Shown here one piece after another: positions 1 to 42,690 of a stretch of 64,000 bases of DNA. The stretch lies in the NCBI GenBank assembly GCA_029718625.1, contig CM056376.1, positions 91,206,395 to 91,270,394 on the forward strand. Reading direction: 5' to 3'. Every line of letters starts with the position of its first letter. Within the stretch, counting starts at the first letter, position 1. This stretch comes from Synaphobranchus kaupii. Lineage: Eukaryota > Chordata > Actinopteri > Anguilliformes > Synaphobranchidae. The position numbers and the translations under genes are program-made. The notes under the pieces are model-generated. The model did not search any database. It was not told where the DNA came from and was given only the letters and a program-made list of their open reading frames with translations.

Positions 1-1270
1 CAAGTTTTACATCTCTGCAAAGGAACAGTGATTTTTAGTGAATTTTTAAATATTTGTTTATATTTGGAACTCTATAGCGCCACCACGTGGCTCGATTGGG
101 TTAAAACTGTAGAAATATCAACAACAACAAAAAAAAATCTAAATATCAAAATTCTGAATGTAACTTTTATGAGGCATGGTCTAAGGAGTTTGTATACCAG
201 GTTTCATCTCAATTGGTCAAATTTTGTAGGAGGAGTAGCATTTTAAGAGTTTCACAAAACATGCTAATTAGCAAAATATCCATAAGGCAGACTTTATGGG
301 TTCTTGAGGCAAATTTGTTCGGAATGAGCAAACGGAGCTGTGTACCAAATTTTGTGACTCTAGGTGAAACGGGGCGTCGGCAGTGGGCGTGTCAATGTAA
401 AAATTTTGTTCAATCTACGTCATAATATAGAGGATCCAAGAGTTTGGCAATCCCAACAAGCGCGCCAAGTTTGGTGATTCTAGGCCAAACCAGCTCACAG
501 GAATTTTAGTTGAAAGGGGAAAAAAAAGAAAGAAAAAAAAAGAATCCTAACAAATACAATAGGGTACCAGCAGCTATGCTGCTCGGTCCCCTAATAATAA
601 TAATAATAATAGTAGTAAATATACTGCAGCAATTCCCTGGGACCGAGCAGCATAAGCAGCATTTGTCAAACACAGACACTCCAAAATGGTGGACAATTCA
701 AGACAGGGTTGACCCAAAAAGCAAATATCTACGTATGTTTCTAATCAGGGCTTTTATCATTGTTGCAAGTCTGAAATCTCTGCAAGGGAACAGTGAATGT
801 TTAGATCTCTATAGCACCACCATGTAATTTGATTGGGCTAAGAGTGGAGTCCTGATCTAACTCTCAATCAACCCATCAAGTTTCAGAACTTTATGTCAAA
901 TGGTTTTATAATTATTAGTATTTATGTGATAAGCCGCGCCCACTTAATTGGCTGGTTATTCGGCCATCTTTTAAAACATCAAAATTCTGTATATAACTTT
1001 TATGAAGCATGGTCTAAGGAGTATGTGTACCAGGTTTCGTGCAAATACGTCAAATGGAGGAGTAGCGTGTTTTTTTAAAGTGTTTTACAAAACATGCTAA
1101 TTAGTGGAAAATCCAATATGTCGGACTTTATGGGTCCTTGAGGTAAATTTGTTCAGCATGAGCAGAGGGACTTGTACACCAAATTTTTTGACTCTAGGTC
1201 AAACGGGGCGTCGGCAGTGGGCGTGTCAATGTCAAAATTTTGTTTTGCTGCTTCACTGCTCGGTCCCCTA
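1..1270. repeat. Two diverged copies of a dispersed repeat, offset about 765 bp
   Basis: The block near 13-420 recurs near 778-1240 (CTCTGCAA.GGAACAGTG, GGCATGGTCTAAGGAGT, GGGGCGTCGGCAGTGGGCGT). GCTGCTCGGTCCCCTAATAA occurs at about 579 and 1256, with a reverse copy GGGACCGAGCAGC near 640. Unclassified non-coding fish repeat in a ptprz1 intron. Confidence 0.7.
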
Positions 1271-1296
1271 ATAATAATCATTGAATGTCTTTGCAG

Positions 1297-7151
<5,855 letters not shown>

Positions 7152-8037
7152 CCACGGAAATGCTGGCTCAGACCGCCACATTCTCTGAGCCAGTGCAGTT
7201 TGCATCGACACTCCTTTTTCATTTCTGTGAATCCCTCTCTTTTCCGTCTCTCAATGATATGACTACTACTGCTGGACATGTTATGGTCTTGTAACGTGTG
7301 CCTTGACATAATTCATATTGTCCTTTTTAACTGCTTTGATGCAAGTTTAATGTAGACTAATTTTAAATGTTTTGTTTTTTTTTCCCTGAAAAAACTGAAG
7401 ATGTCTGTAGTCTTGCCTGGTGTTAGGGGACCCTTTGTTTAATAACGGCTTCCCCTAAAATGCCATATTTATTGGCAGCCAGCTACAGAACAAAAAGGAA
7501 GGAAAAGCAAAGAAACCTTTGCGATGACCTGCTTTATTAGTGTGATTGTAGAGATGGTGAATTTGAGCAAGGCTTCATTCGCCATACTGACACTGTAAAT
7601 ACAACTCTTCTTAGTGATGTTATGCCTGTGGGGTCAGAGTGGAATAGGTACATGGAATAATATTCTAATATGTAAATAGTATTATAGTGACCAAGTCGAT
7701 GGACCAAAATTCTATTTATACTTCTAGATTTTTATATTTTACTACAGAGTTGGTTTTCTAGTCAATTTGAGGCACAACCCTGTTCTAATTTAGTTGAACG
7801 ATTAATGTTTTTAATATTTCTGATATTACAGCATTTCTGTATTTTGTAATATGAACTTAATATGAAGCATGGAATTTTGATCATTCTTTTAGTTGTACAT
7901 GAGAGCTGTTACTGCATATGTAGAGCTAGGATTAAAGGAAGAAGAGAGGAGGAAAGTGCATGTACAAGTTGTTGGAATGTCCCTCAGTGATATTTCCTTT
8001 GGTTGGTTGTTTTGAAACAAGGTAAAACTGTAATAAA
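7152..8037 (+). other. ptprz1: ptprz1 3' UTR
   Basis: AT-rich sequence with no credible ORF, running from the stop codon to the AATAAA at 8032-8037. The 3' end is inferred. Confidence 0.6.
8032..8037 (+). promoter_or_regulatory. ptprz1: Candidate ptprz1 poly(A) signal AATAAA
   Basis: Canonical hexamer about 880 nt after the stop in AT-rich DNA. Other, later signals are possible. Confidence 0.55.
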
Positions 8038-8040
8038 GAC

Positions 8041-9990
8041 GAGAATTTCAAGCTGCTGTTTGCTTAGTTAATTCTGTTTCTAGGTGAGTGTAAAAACAGT
8101 GTTATAAACCACCGAGGCTTTGGAGAAGGACACTCAAAGAACCCTATACCACACCTCACTTTTTGCTTAAAATTCCAGGCATCATTGGCTATTTTTATAA
8201 ACTCCACAACCCTAGTTATGTTTCTATTAAAATTGCAAATTTAGTTTGGCAGGAAAAAACGTACTCTTACTTTTTTCCAAAACAGACAGGTGTTCAACTA
8301 ATTTTTTGTCTTGAAATGTAACGTCTGAGAGTTGCAGTTGGCTACGACAAATTTGGATGTCAGATTAGTCGTCTTTTTAATGTGGCATATGTGGAATAAG
8401 TCGTGTATGAATTTGAATCTTTTTTTTAAATTGTCTTAATGCACATTCAGACAATTGGTTTAAAATGATTTAACTGTGATAGTAGCATAGTAAAAATAGT
8501 CATAAGCTATACATCTAGTATTCCACTGTTTCAATGATCTTTAGTTTTATTGGGGGGAAAAAGCTGCAAAAACCCACATAATAAGTCTTGAAACCTACTG
8601 AAAATGTGTGACGTTAGATCAGAGGAAAATGTACGTTTTAAACATGCACTTACTCAAATGTGAGACTAAAATGAGACCAGCATGCAAGAATAAACCAATG
8701 CCACTGGACATACATGGTGGCAACAGTACAATGACATATTCTCCCAGCATAAGTGTATCACTAGAGAGCATGTTGTCAGCTTGGAATGCCAGTCACTTGG
8801 CAAGACAGTCACCACTGATCATGAGCGTATTTTTTTTTTTGTTGCACAATTAACAATGTTGATATAAATTAAAATCACAAATTTAGCAAATTCTGTTTAA
8901 TTTTACTTGATGCATCCAAGTTGGTTCATTTGACATGCATTTCATAACAATTTTAGTAACATAAAATCCAAGTTTAAAAAAAATAAATCATCTCTTATTT
9001 GGTATAGTTAAAAGTAAACTTAATTTGAAGTGCTCAATGGTATATGGAATGTTTTAATTTTTTTTGTTTCTTTTGTGAGTGCATTTTAATTAAAGCATAA
9101 CATGTTAAAATTAATGTTTTGGAGCCACTCTTTTCTTTTTTATAAACTTAAATATACTCAACTTTACACTACGTTTTGGGTGTGATCAAATATACATATT
9201 ATTTTTAATATTGTTATTTTCTTCCACAGCCAGTGTGCATTTTTGAGATTTTGCATCTGTTCCCTAAGACGATTATCCATCAGAAATTCATTCACAGCCA
9301 GGTTCTGAGAAAAGTGGGCCATGGTTCCTGAACCTTAAGGGTCAGACTAACCTTTGCCTCATTAAGAAACATCACAGAAAGAGTCTGAGAAATGTTTTCA
9401 TGGTTTTGTCCCCCAACAAAAATCTGATTAGTTTCAAATTGATGTTAGTAACAAATGACCTTTACAGGGTTTGAAGAAAAAAAAGTAAAATATGAAGAAA
9501 CTGATCTTAATCTTTCAGGGACGGTGGATTAGGCATTTTAGAGACAGAGCTGGTGCCTTCATGGAGATGCAATATGGAATAATCCCCACAGAAAATTATT
9601 ATTTCAATTAATTTCCATGCCTTAATCCAGTCTAAGACTCCAAAGGAAATGGTCCTTTTTTCTGAGGGAAAAATGGGTCAAGTGTCCAGACATCTTAAAA
9701 AACCAGCTGCACTTTAACCTCATTTACATTTTCAACTTTTCATAATTACATACCCAATTATTCTGTGGCCTGATTTGAATATGCTTGTCTCCTCTACATT
9801 ATCAAAGCCCCCTACCCCCCACATACAAAAATGAAGTCCGTCAATTGTTAGTTGAAATGTTCAAACAAGTAACAAGCTGAAACTATATATTGTGTACAAA
9901 AACTGTTTATAATTTTAGTGTTGTTTGGTGTTTTTTCAAAAGCTTTGAACAAAAGCTTTGAACACCAATAAGCTTTTCACTGTAATGAAA
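8041..9990. other. Intergenic, no feature recognised
   Basis: AT-rich DNA between ptprz1 and aass with short homopolymers. No supported ORF or structured repeat. Confidence 0.5.
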
Positions 9991-9994
9991 AGGA

Positions 9995-10580
9995 AAAATG
10001 TGGGCATGTGACAGACCCTGAGACCTTCTGTGAAAAGATTTTGTGGTCTGAGGAGACTAAAGTTGAGCTCTTTGGCCTGAAAGCAAGCGTGCTATGTTTG
10101 GCACAAACCAAACATCATTCAGGTAACACCATCCCTGTTGGTGGTTTTGGAACCATCATGCTATGGTATTGGTTTTCAGCAGGAGGGAGTGGGAGGATTG
10201 TTGCAATCAAGGGTAAGATGGATGGAGCCAAATCCTTCAGCAGAATCTGTTTCAGTTCTCAAGCGGCGTTCTCAGGTACTTTGGGCAAAGACTGATGTTC
10301 CAAAAGGACAATGACCCAAAGCCCACTGAAAAGACTACAAAGGAATGGCTTAACAAATAAAAAAAAAAGGTCAGTATTCTGAATTAATGGCCCAGCCAAA
10401 GCCCTTAAATCCAATTGAAAAATTGTGGTACGACTTGAAAACCTTGATTTCCACTAAAGCTCTGTCTAGCTTGGAAATTTGCATGAAGGAATGGGCATCA
10501 ATTCCAAAATGTACATATAAGTTTGCAAAGCTCATACAGACATACCCAAGAAGGCTCATACCCAAGAATGAATGAATGAA
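9995..10580 (+). pseudogene. Dead Tc1/mariner transposase fragment
   Basis: Translated pieces include PETFCEKILWSEETKVELFG, a degraded version of the family's IMLWGCFSAGGTG block, IKGKMDGAK, QKDNDPKPTEKTTKEWL and PLNPIEKLWYDLKT in changing frames with stops. These are the middle and end of a Tc1 DDE transposase. The N-terminal DNA-binding part and flanking inverted repeats are not seen. Confidence 0.88.
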
Positions 10581-10607
10581 TGAATGCTGCCAAATACCTA
10601 TAGAATA

Positions 10608-10632
10608 GGGGGGGGGGGGGGGGGGGGGGGGG
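10608..10632 (+). repeat. 25-base G tract
   Basis: Uninterrupted G run immediately after a GAAT tandem repeat, at the end of the Tc1 remnant. Confidence 0.95.
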
Positions 10633-12336
10633 TACTTTTGTATTTTCTTCTTGTAAATAAGACATCTTTTTTTAAATATTTTTTCATATTAATAATAGTA
10701 AAAAAAAAAATTTCCATCACACGTGTTGAATTTATTGTGCTGTGAAGGGTGAAAATGTTAAATATTTCAACGCATTACATTTTTAAGGTGTAACAGGACA
10801 AAATGTGAAAAGGACGGGGGTAATTTCTGAAGACATTGTATCCAAGCTGTGCAGGATATTTTACTGGGACAGAATTTAAGCAGTGTGTGTTCGAGCGTGC
10901 AACATTTTGCCATTTGGCGGAAGGTTACTTATCCAGATGCCAGTGTAATGAAAGGGAACAAGGGGCCAGATTAACTGAAGAAAAATAGGAGCAAATGCAA
11001 ACAGCCTTTGTGAAGGGACTCTTCTCTGGGAGGACTCGGTAAATGCCTGCTTTGCTTACTGAATATTACGGTTCTGAAGCCAAGTCAGCCTCTCTTAAGC
11101 TCTATTCACTAATAATGCAGTGTAGGCCAAGCTGTTTTACTGCACCGAGTTGCTTCTCTGACAGAGTCTGTGGGTTTGATCCTGATCCTGCTGTCTTTTA
11201 TTTTATTGGCATTTTAAGACGAGACAACTTGAAGAATGATGGGCAAATTTAGCCCACGCAAGTCCCATAATCTCCAAAAGCCCACACAGGAGAAAGGAAG
11301 TATCTGATAGTTAGGTATAAAAGTCCTGATTCACTCAGACTTTATGCTTATTGATTTGATTCGTATTTACAAAGCCACAATTGAAAGCACATAACATGGA
11401 TTATTTATTTCCTGTGAGATACATACACCTTAATCTCACTTTCAGAAGATTAAGAACCACATACTCAAACTACGCGGACACACAAAGGTACAGACTAAGC
11501 GGAAACCTTAAAAAGACTGAATTTAACAGGAAGGAGATTAAATCTTTACTTTAGCACCAGAGACTCAATTCAAACTGGAAAAAATACAGATTATGGAAAT
11601 AACAGAAAAACATCATACAGCATGTGCTTTAGTTCGGGGATAATAATAATATAATAGACTTCTGACAACATATACATAATTTGTGCTTTATCAAAGCTGT
11701 GCGTTAACCTTCACTCGTGCAATTATGCACATTAGTTAAAGCTCATCTGCAAAGTATTACAGTATTTTAGACACTTGATATTAACATCATCATGGTTGGA
11801 GAATGTCAATGTATGAGCCATGAAAGGCAGATGAGGTGGCCGCATAAAATCGGTCGACCACCTCAAACGTTCTTTTTTGGTTAGTGACTGATGTACAACT
11901 GTACATAATTTAAAGTAGCTTAAGGCAAAACTGGTTCACAGACGGCCACATGGGGTTAACGGCTGCTGTTTCTCCTCACAGTGTGGTAGCTTAATGGTGT
12001 GAATTTCTAATTGATTTATTGCATTTGTGTGCAAAGTATGCGTTCAGTAAAGGTGTAAAATGACATGAGTGAAAAGAATGCATTTTAATACTGGAATCAA
12101 GACCAGGATCAAGCAACGGTACTTTAAAAGAGGATGTTTCGTAACCTCTGATAGAATCAAATTTTATGAAATATAAGGACCACTTATTCAATAAATAGTC
12201 AAGAATATTTGCCCTTTGCCTGTGCTCAGGCCCAAACTATATTTAATGCCTCGCTTATCTTGGGCTTTCCTGACAATAAGAAGAAGGACTGCTTGCCATT
12301 ATATTGATTAGTTTGATTCTTTAGTTGCCGTCAATG
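10633..12336. other. Intergenic and probable aass 3' UTR
   Basis: No ORF or repeat I can name. The part above about 12000 is probably aass 3' UTR. Confidence 0.45.
12015..12020 (-). promoter_or_regulatory. aass: Candidate aass poly(A) signal
   Basis: AATAAA on the minus strand about 320 nt past the stop. Other hexamers lie nearby, so the choice is tentative. Confidence 0.35.
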
Positions 12337-33034
<20,698 letters not shown>

Positions 33035-34894
33035 GGCTTTCCTTGCTCCCGGCAGAAGACCAACAGCTTGCAACACAGATAACTCGGTGGCCCCACCTTG
33101 TAAGTTGGAGAGACGACAGGCAGGCAGCTTAAAGCGCATAACATTCAAGGGAATGCGGACGTCTTCAGGTGAACAGAACTAGTTATAGGCTGCCAGCTAA
33201 TTTAGTTTGCAAGGGGAGAGGATAATATCAACCGGTAGCAAACACTGACACATTAAAGGAAATTAACAGGCAGTTTGTTTAAAAAGCAAGTAGCCTATGA
33301 AAACGTGTATGAAATTAGGCTATACTTTACCTGTGCTATAACAGTGCGTGATAGCTGGACACCTGTCTCCCGAAATTACACCATCTTAACGAAGAATTGT
33401 TGTCCTATGTAACGTATGATTGAGTAGCTTTCAGCTTGTTTGTATCGCATGATGCTGATTTAATGAAGAATATGTCTATTGCTTTAGCTTAGGATTATAA
33501 AATGGATAAATTACCGTAGCCTAAGATAGGCTACGTTGACGAAGTTTCTGACATTTGAAATGGCACGTGGTTTTGGCTGTAGCCACTGTACAAGCTTTGA
33601 ATCTGCATTCTAATGTTGTTAGTCAAGTTTGTTTTTGCTCAAAACAAATGAATTATATTTTTCTTAAATTGTGATTTAAAATATGCAACAGCTGGTTCGC
33701 CAGCGCTGTGATAGGCTAGTAGTACCATAGGCTACATTAGAGTGTAGCCTATATCACAGCGATATAGCCTAATATACCGTCACATGACTAGCCTACTTAA
33801 CTAGCCGACTTGAACATTTGTCTATGAAGAAGATGGATTCAACTGTTAGCTAACTTAGCGAACATTGGTTGTTTTCCAACTTTACTCACTCAAATTTGTA
33901 AATCAAAAGAGATAGTATGATTAGTGGTGTTATAGCAGCTTGTAGCTATTCAGTCGATTACATTCGCTAAATTTGTTTGCACTTACCTTAAGTCCTGGTG
34001 TATTTTCACATTAAACAATGTAGCCTACTTCGTTGTCTTACCTGCACATTACACTACTGCCTCGTCTGTCTAGTACAGACATGGTACTGGATATAATGAT
34101 GTCATTTTAACCCGACAGACAGCTCACACCAATCCGATTTCCGAGCGAGGGCTCGGCCCACCGGCCTCCTCTCCTTGCCCTTGACAGAGCTGTCGCACTA
34201 TTATGAGTAATACGGGAATCGTGTTTTGGAGGAATGTAGCTCAAAATGCAGTTGTCTAACAGAGGTCTGTAGCTTCTTTTTAGATTTTTCAGAATCTACT
34301 CTCCGTAGCCTACGAAATAGCCTACCTGAAAATGTGGAAAGACCACCTCGGTCCTTTCATGTCATTAAGAACGTTTAGCCTAGGCTACATGCATTTTTTT
34401 TACAGGCATTAGCCAGACTACACGCTTTATAGCTTTATTTGTGGGGGTGCAAACAAAATATGCAATAAATGTCGTAGGTGTGTAGCTAAACCACGTAGGT
34501 GCATCTGCATCTTTTGCCGTTAAATTCGCAATATACAAGTGTGTAGGCTATATCGCCATGTGAATGTTTTACTCAGATTCACTCCGTTTATAACGTTCGA
34601 TCGAATGGTAATGTCTTCATTGAGCAGTGACGCCCCTAGACTAGATGTTTTACAATATCTATGTGAATCTGCGCTACACACTTCCTTACAATAACACCAC
34701 GTTCAGACAGTGCTAGTAAGCGATTGTTATAAAATTGGCGAGGACCTCGAAGAACACCACATAATAGGCTAGGCTATAATATAATAATATTTTCAGAGGA
34801 TTAATAGGCCTAGGCTATTTCACTTATTTTAAGACGAGAATCATGAAACGACTCCATGTGACATATAGGCTACTTCAGATCCAAAACTGGTAAT

Positions 34895-34939
34895 GTGCGT
34901 ACTATAGGTGAAGGTGCGTACTATAGGTGAAGGTGCGTA
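34895..34939 (+). repeat. 19-bp tandem repeat, 2.3 copies
   Basis: GTGCGTACTATAGGTGAAG starts at 34895 and 34914, with a partial third copy at 34933. Confidence 0.85.
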
Positions 34940-36299
34940 GCGTACGCTCAACTGAACACTAGCACAAGCAGGGTAGTGCATAGCCTATTACTGCTTTCTC
35001 TTCCCAGGCCTACTGGCTATAGCCTGCAAATATGGGGAGGGGAGTTATTTGCACCCCCCTTATATTTTTTCTACATTCATATAAAGAGCTCTGTTCAAGA
35101 GATGCAATAAATAGGCTACTAAAAAGAGCTGGCCTAAGTTAGCCTACATAACAGTAGTTATCTTGAATTAACTCTAATTGAGTAACTTTAAATTAAAATA
35201 GGCTACAGTAGCTACAGTCTATTGTCGGCTACTCTGTTACAGTTAATTTAACAGCAGGCCTATAGAGCTGTTTTAATTTCCGTGTTGGCCGATATTTCTC
35301 ACTGATAGGCTAGCTAGGCCTATAGCCTAGCTATGGTAAAAAAAAATCATGATCTTTAGTTTGATGTGAGGTGTTCCGAGAATCCATGGTTACTATTATT
35401 GATCCATAACACGTTGGTTCTTTCGGCAGTAAGAGAAATATGTCTTTTATTTGCATTTTTTTAAAACATTGTTTCAAGGTGTAGCCTATCAGATAGCTAG
35501 AATATTTTTCCTATCCAAATTGTAATAATTTAATCCATATTTAATGTCCTCCCTATGTGGGGCACGGGCATAGTTAAGATGCAGTTCTATAGCGTGCCCC
35601 ACTTTCTTCCTACAAAAAAATATATGTTTATGACCACTCGCTCATACAAATAAGTAGGCCTAAATAAATAACAAGACACTTATATTGTTGCACATTACTA
35701 GGCTACTGGTAGACTTGTTTGAAACCTCTTCGAACTCTTTTTTAATTTCACCTTTTTCTGAATTAGGCCTAGCCTATGCGGCATTTATCGGTGAGAATGA
35801 ATGTTCCATGAAAATACCACATTATAATCTATACCCACCCCCATGCATAAAATGCGACCCTCTCAGCTGCGATCAATCCTGAAAAACCTTAATACAGCCT
35901 GTTTTTTTTAAAGATTTTTTTTGTATGACCCGTGCTATCTATTCGTCATTCAATAAAAAAATATTTGCGCGGTAGTGCCGCACACTTGTAAATACTATTA
36001 AGGAGCTGTAAAAGGACGTTCCGATGTACTTTTCGGAATGTTCCACAAGGGGGGGGGCATTTGTAATGTATTTTGAACTTGAGGGCTTTGTAATGTAGCT
36101 CATTTTGTTACACTATGTAGCTCATTTTGTGCACCAGTTTCATCACTTTAATTTCAAGACCAACTGTATTGGTGTAATATCTTACACCGAATATAAACAT
36201 ATATTACACCGAGACTGATTTTTATGCGTGATGCCTGCCATCCTGTAGCTTATGGAATTATTAATATGCTGCTGTGGCTACTACTAGGCTACTACTAAC

Positions 36300-36300
<1 letters not shown>

Positions 36301-36333
<33 letters not shown>
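36301..36333 (+). repeat. (TAA)n microsatellite
   Basis: Eleven perfect TAA units, followed by more scattered AAT. Confidence 0.95.
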
Positions 36334-36334
<1 letters not shown>

Positions 36335-36822
36335 CACAGTAATAATAATAATTGTTGTTGATATTATTAAGCTATTATTTTTATTTATTTAGACTAACAA
36401 TAGACATTTTCATTTTGCTTACCACATATTTTTTATTATTACTTACGGTAAGGTTTATTTGATTTAAACTTAAGTGGTTATATGTTGTTTTTACCTAATT
36501 TGTTAACAAATAGCCTATGTAATAGCGCCAAAAGAGATTAAACTATTTATGTAGGCTACTTTCGTACATCGTCCTGGGTTAGAACGTCTTCTATCTCTCT
36601 ATCTATCTAATCTATCTAATACCTTCAGGTTTTTACCAAATGTTATTATTTCTCAATATTTGTATTTACTAATAACGTTTAACAGGCAATTAGTCAATTG
36701 TATTATATACTAATAGTACAAACTGATTGAGACTAATGGAAAATGTCACACGTTATAGGCTACCAGTACCCTATAAATAAAATAAAAAGAAGAAAATTAC
36801 CATACATGTATACCATTAACCT

Positions 36823-36828
36823 TTTATT
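36823..36828 (-). promoter_or_regulatory. fezf1: Candidate fezf1 poly(A) signal
   Basis: AATAAA on the minus strand about 520 nt past the stop in AT-rich DNA. Position-based guess. Confidence 0.35.
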
Positions 36829-37349
36829 GTTTTCAATATTCTTCATCACAACAACGTTTTTAATCAGTTCTTGTTCGATTTTTATGTTGATACTTTCAAA
36901 TAATAATTGCCAGTAAAACTTAAAAATGCATATATTCACATCAATAACAAAAAAGTAAACAATTGCCAAGTAAGTGTACTTTTTACAAAGATAATATAAA
37001 TAATCACGAAATCAAGTTGGGCAGTGTACCACACTCATCACAACAATTAATCTATATATTCATATGCTTTAATTATTCTCTTAAATTATTATAGCAATGG
37101 CATTTAAAATAAATATAAAAGCGTTTTTTAAAATCATTTTAATCCTGAGATAAAAACGAAAATTAATTGGGATTATGAAGATTGGCGTGGAAGGTTCCAA
37201 TGTTTTTTTTTTTTAATTGTTATTATTATTTTAACAGGAGCTTTAGTCCACAAAATCACGGCGCACAGGCAGAGGTCGCATGCGGGATCACGTATTTCCA
37301 TTGGAGAAAAAACTCATCCCCTAAGGCAGGGGGACCAACCTCACACAAC

Positions 37350-39504
<2,155 letters not shown>

Positions 39505-40390
39505 GACGAGAAACAACACTTTGTAATCTGGCGTGGCTGTTCCTTTTGTAGATACCTTTAAAACATCTCACTGACCTGCAAGAAAGGACATCGTCCAAGG
39601 CAGTCTGGGTCGACGCCAGCCCCTCGCCGTTGGCTTTGCGTTACGTTGACTCTGGACAATCAGCACTTGTGTCTACCAGGACTGCTCAATAAAAGTGTTG
39701 TGTCAATAACGCAGACCAGACCTCGCCAATCGTTCCCTCCAAGAGGAGAAGGTAAAGTAGATAATTGCTCAATTCACTTACATCAGATCCACAGAGGAAC
39801 TTTTTTCTCTACTTGTCGTCTACTGCTATTATGGAGCACTATAACGCACCCGCCTCACGAAAGATGTGCTCTTTATTAGTACGCGTCTTGTTCAACTGCA
39901 AAGTGTTTGGCAAATCTGAGGTCCCCTTGCGGCTTTGTGTGACATCATTTTAAATCGCACAGGATGACAGGCGCGAGGTGGGTCTGTGAATGTTTAGTGT
40001 TTGGCAGCATTTGACATATCAGAATGTATTTGTGTTCTATTGCTCTGCGTGCCCTCTTATGAAGACACCACAACGTACATACATACATACAGACACACAC
40101 ACACACTCAAATATTTAGTGTTAAATCAACGCTTACAGAGTACATGTGGTCCCTATTGGACTCATAGGCTACTCTGGTAGCGTTGAATTAACACTGGACA
40201 TTTTACTGTACACACGCACACATGTATTTTTTTTTACCTGTATGTTGAATATGAGGTTAAATAAGCCACGAATCATATCCAATGCTATATCTTATATCAA
40301 ATACTATCTATCAACTACCGTATATTCCTACATGTTTGAGGAGAAAATATTGTGTTCAGAGAACTGCATATTTTAATATGTCCCTCAAGG

Positions 40391-40391
<1 letters not shown>

Positions 40392-40446
<55 letters not shown>
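40392..40446 (+). repeat. (TA)n microsatellite
   Basis: About 27 perfect TA dinucleotides. Confidence 0.95.
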
Positions 40447-40448
<2 letters not shown>

Positions 40449-42651
40449 TATACATATTACACTGATAACTATTTAGTTGGTCTTGTCTATAAACAAATAA
40501 AGAGGCGTTCGAGTGCATTGATCAGAGGACCCCTGGGCTCTCAGTCGCGCGAGGAGATGAATAACTCTTCAGATAAACATAAACGCTTCCCGTTGGAGAG
40601 CTCATCCTGGCAGGCATATTGATGGATTTCCCCTTGACAAAACAGGCCACCAATGAGGTAAATATTCATAACATGAGAATATTATTATTATTAGCTATAT
40701 ACTTTCCTTGTTTTAAACGCCTTTTCACATAGCATATACCAGAAAAAATGTCTAAAATCCATAATGGGCTATTAAAAACGGGGTGATAAATCAAATTAGA
40801 CACGATTGAATGAACCTTTAAAACCCAAAAATTGTACATACTGAGAACTAATGTAAAACGGAATGTGCATGTCTAAACTGAAGAATATACGAATAAAACG
40901 GAGAGCGGTACTACGATAATAATTATAATGATAATAATGCTTTAGTTTAGTAGCCTATTGTTTTTTTAATATATATTCTACATAAATTGGTGCTATTGGT
41001 ATGAAGACGGAACAGATGGGTGTTTAATAGCCTCCTAATTTAGGCTTTCTCTATGGAGCAGCTACGGCGTTTGCTAATTGACCTGCTCCCTGTTGGTTAA
41101 TCATGTTCTTTTTGTCTAAACCTATACAATAGCTCAGTGTTGCGTGCGACAGAAATACCCAGCGACTACAGGTGCAAAGTTTTTTAATACTGTAAATAAT
41201 TTATTTAATGAATGTGGCAGTTACATATATGAGAAGAAAACTTTCGGTTCTTAAAATGTGTCTCTACACAATTGGGGAGCCGCACTGAGCCGCCACTGAG
41301 AAAAATAATTTTTCTATCTGATTGTTGATAATTTATTTCTTTGTACAATTATAAAGTTATGCAGGAAATAATTGTCCCTGATAATCCCCAGTGCTCTCAT
41401 TTTATCCTTAATCGGGTTTTCATTTTTTTTCGATTTTAGGTCATGGTTCTGCATATGCTCACTTATTTTGTGGTTTCGCGTGGACTTTGAGATCATGAGT
41501 AATTTTAAATGATATCACCCTAGATCTATGAGATCATTTAAACCGTAATCCGTAATATTAATTGTATTTTACCTATGGTTTCCCCACATAACCTACAATT
41601 TGTAATCTCGAAGAGATGCTATCGTTAAACAACAACGAGGTATTTAAACAGTGCTTGGTCCTTGTATTTGATCCTACACAAGACAGTTTTCATTTCCTTG
41701 AAGTAGCTAAAATGGTTAAGTTAAAATAATCGTGGAGAAAAAAAACTAAGTATTTAAATGAAAAAAAGTATGCTTGTATATTTTACGTTATTCATTTAAA
41801 CATTTTTTAAACGACTCCAAATGTGAACAATCATTCAATAATCCTGACATGTAGCCTACTGCTGTAAATTCTTACATCACTAAAAATGACAAACATGCAT
41901 TGGTAAATAGCTAGCCTACACAGATGCTGTGTGTTTTTATTTTAACTAACGTTGCTTAAATATCAGTTTTAAATAACGGTACAACGCGGTGACGGGATAC
42001 AAAACGCGAGACAAAAAGAAGGAAAGCAATGTCCATATTGACAAGGCTACTCATCTGGCTGTCAGTTGTCAGGTATAGTCTAAGCCGCGTGTAGTTTACA
42101 CGTTTTGTTCCCATAGGCTTCATAGGCATTAGAAATGCCCCAACTGACATTATGTTATAACTAACCCCCCCGAAAAAAAAAAAAAATGAAAACATTGTGA
42201 TTTATGATGTGATCTTATCTCGAGTAGGCGAATCTTTGAATTTTGATTCTTTTTTTTCTCAAGACTTGAGAATTTTACAAACCAAGAGAAAATGAGTAAT
42301 TAATGCCTGGCTGATGTCAGTAAAAATAGACTAGGCCTACTCAGCCGAGAGACTGAAATATAGCCTATATTGTTTATGCAATCACGAACCTTTACATTCC
42401 CGACCCATATAGGAACATTCAGCAACCAGACATCGAAAGAATGTCAAAATACTACACATACTGTTCAGAGGAAAGACGCACATGTAGGCTATGTTGTATC
42501 TATGTAATCATATTGTATGGACAAAATATAACGTACATTTTTCCGAACACAGATTATTAACATTAATGGCAGCAATAACAAGGACAATAATAATAAGGAA
42601 TAAAACATTAATAATAATAATTATACTACTACTAACACTACAACTAAGCTG

Positions 42652-42690
42652 CTACTAGCCTACTACTACAACTACTACTACTACTACTAA
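42652..42690 (+). repeat. (CTA/ACT)n microsatellite
   Basis: Imperfect ACT triplets with AAT triplets on both sides. Confidence 0.85.

Larger units (their letters stand above)
33035..37349. other. aass 5' flank, intergenic DNA and probable fezf1 3' UTR
   Basis: No further coding exon recognised. An open in-frame extension of aass runs up to 33148. The region is rich in TAGGCTA/TAGCCTA words. The stretch above 36820 is probably fezf1 3' UTR. Confidence 0.5.

Noticed and set aside
10008..10575. Functional transposase gene
   Set aside because: Stops and frame changes interrupt it and the N-terminal half is absent.
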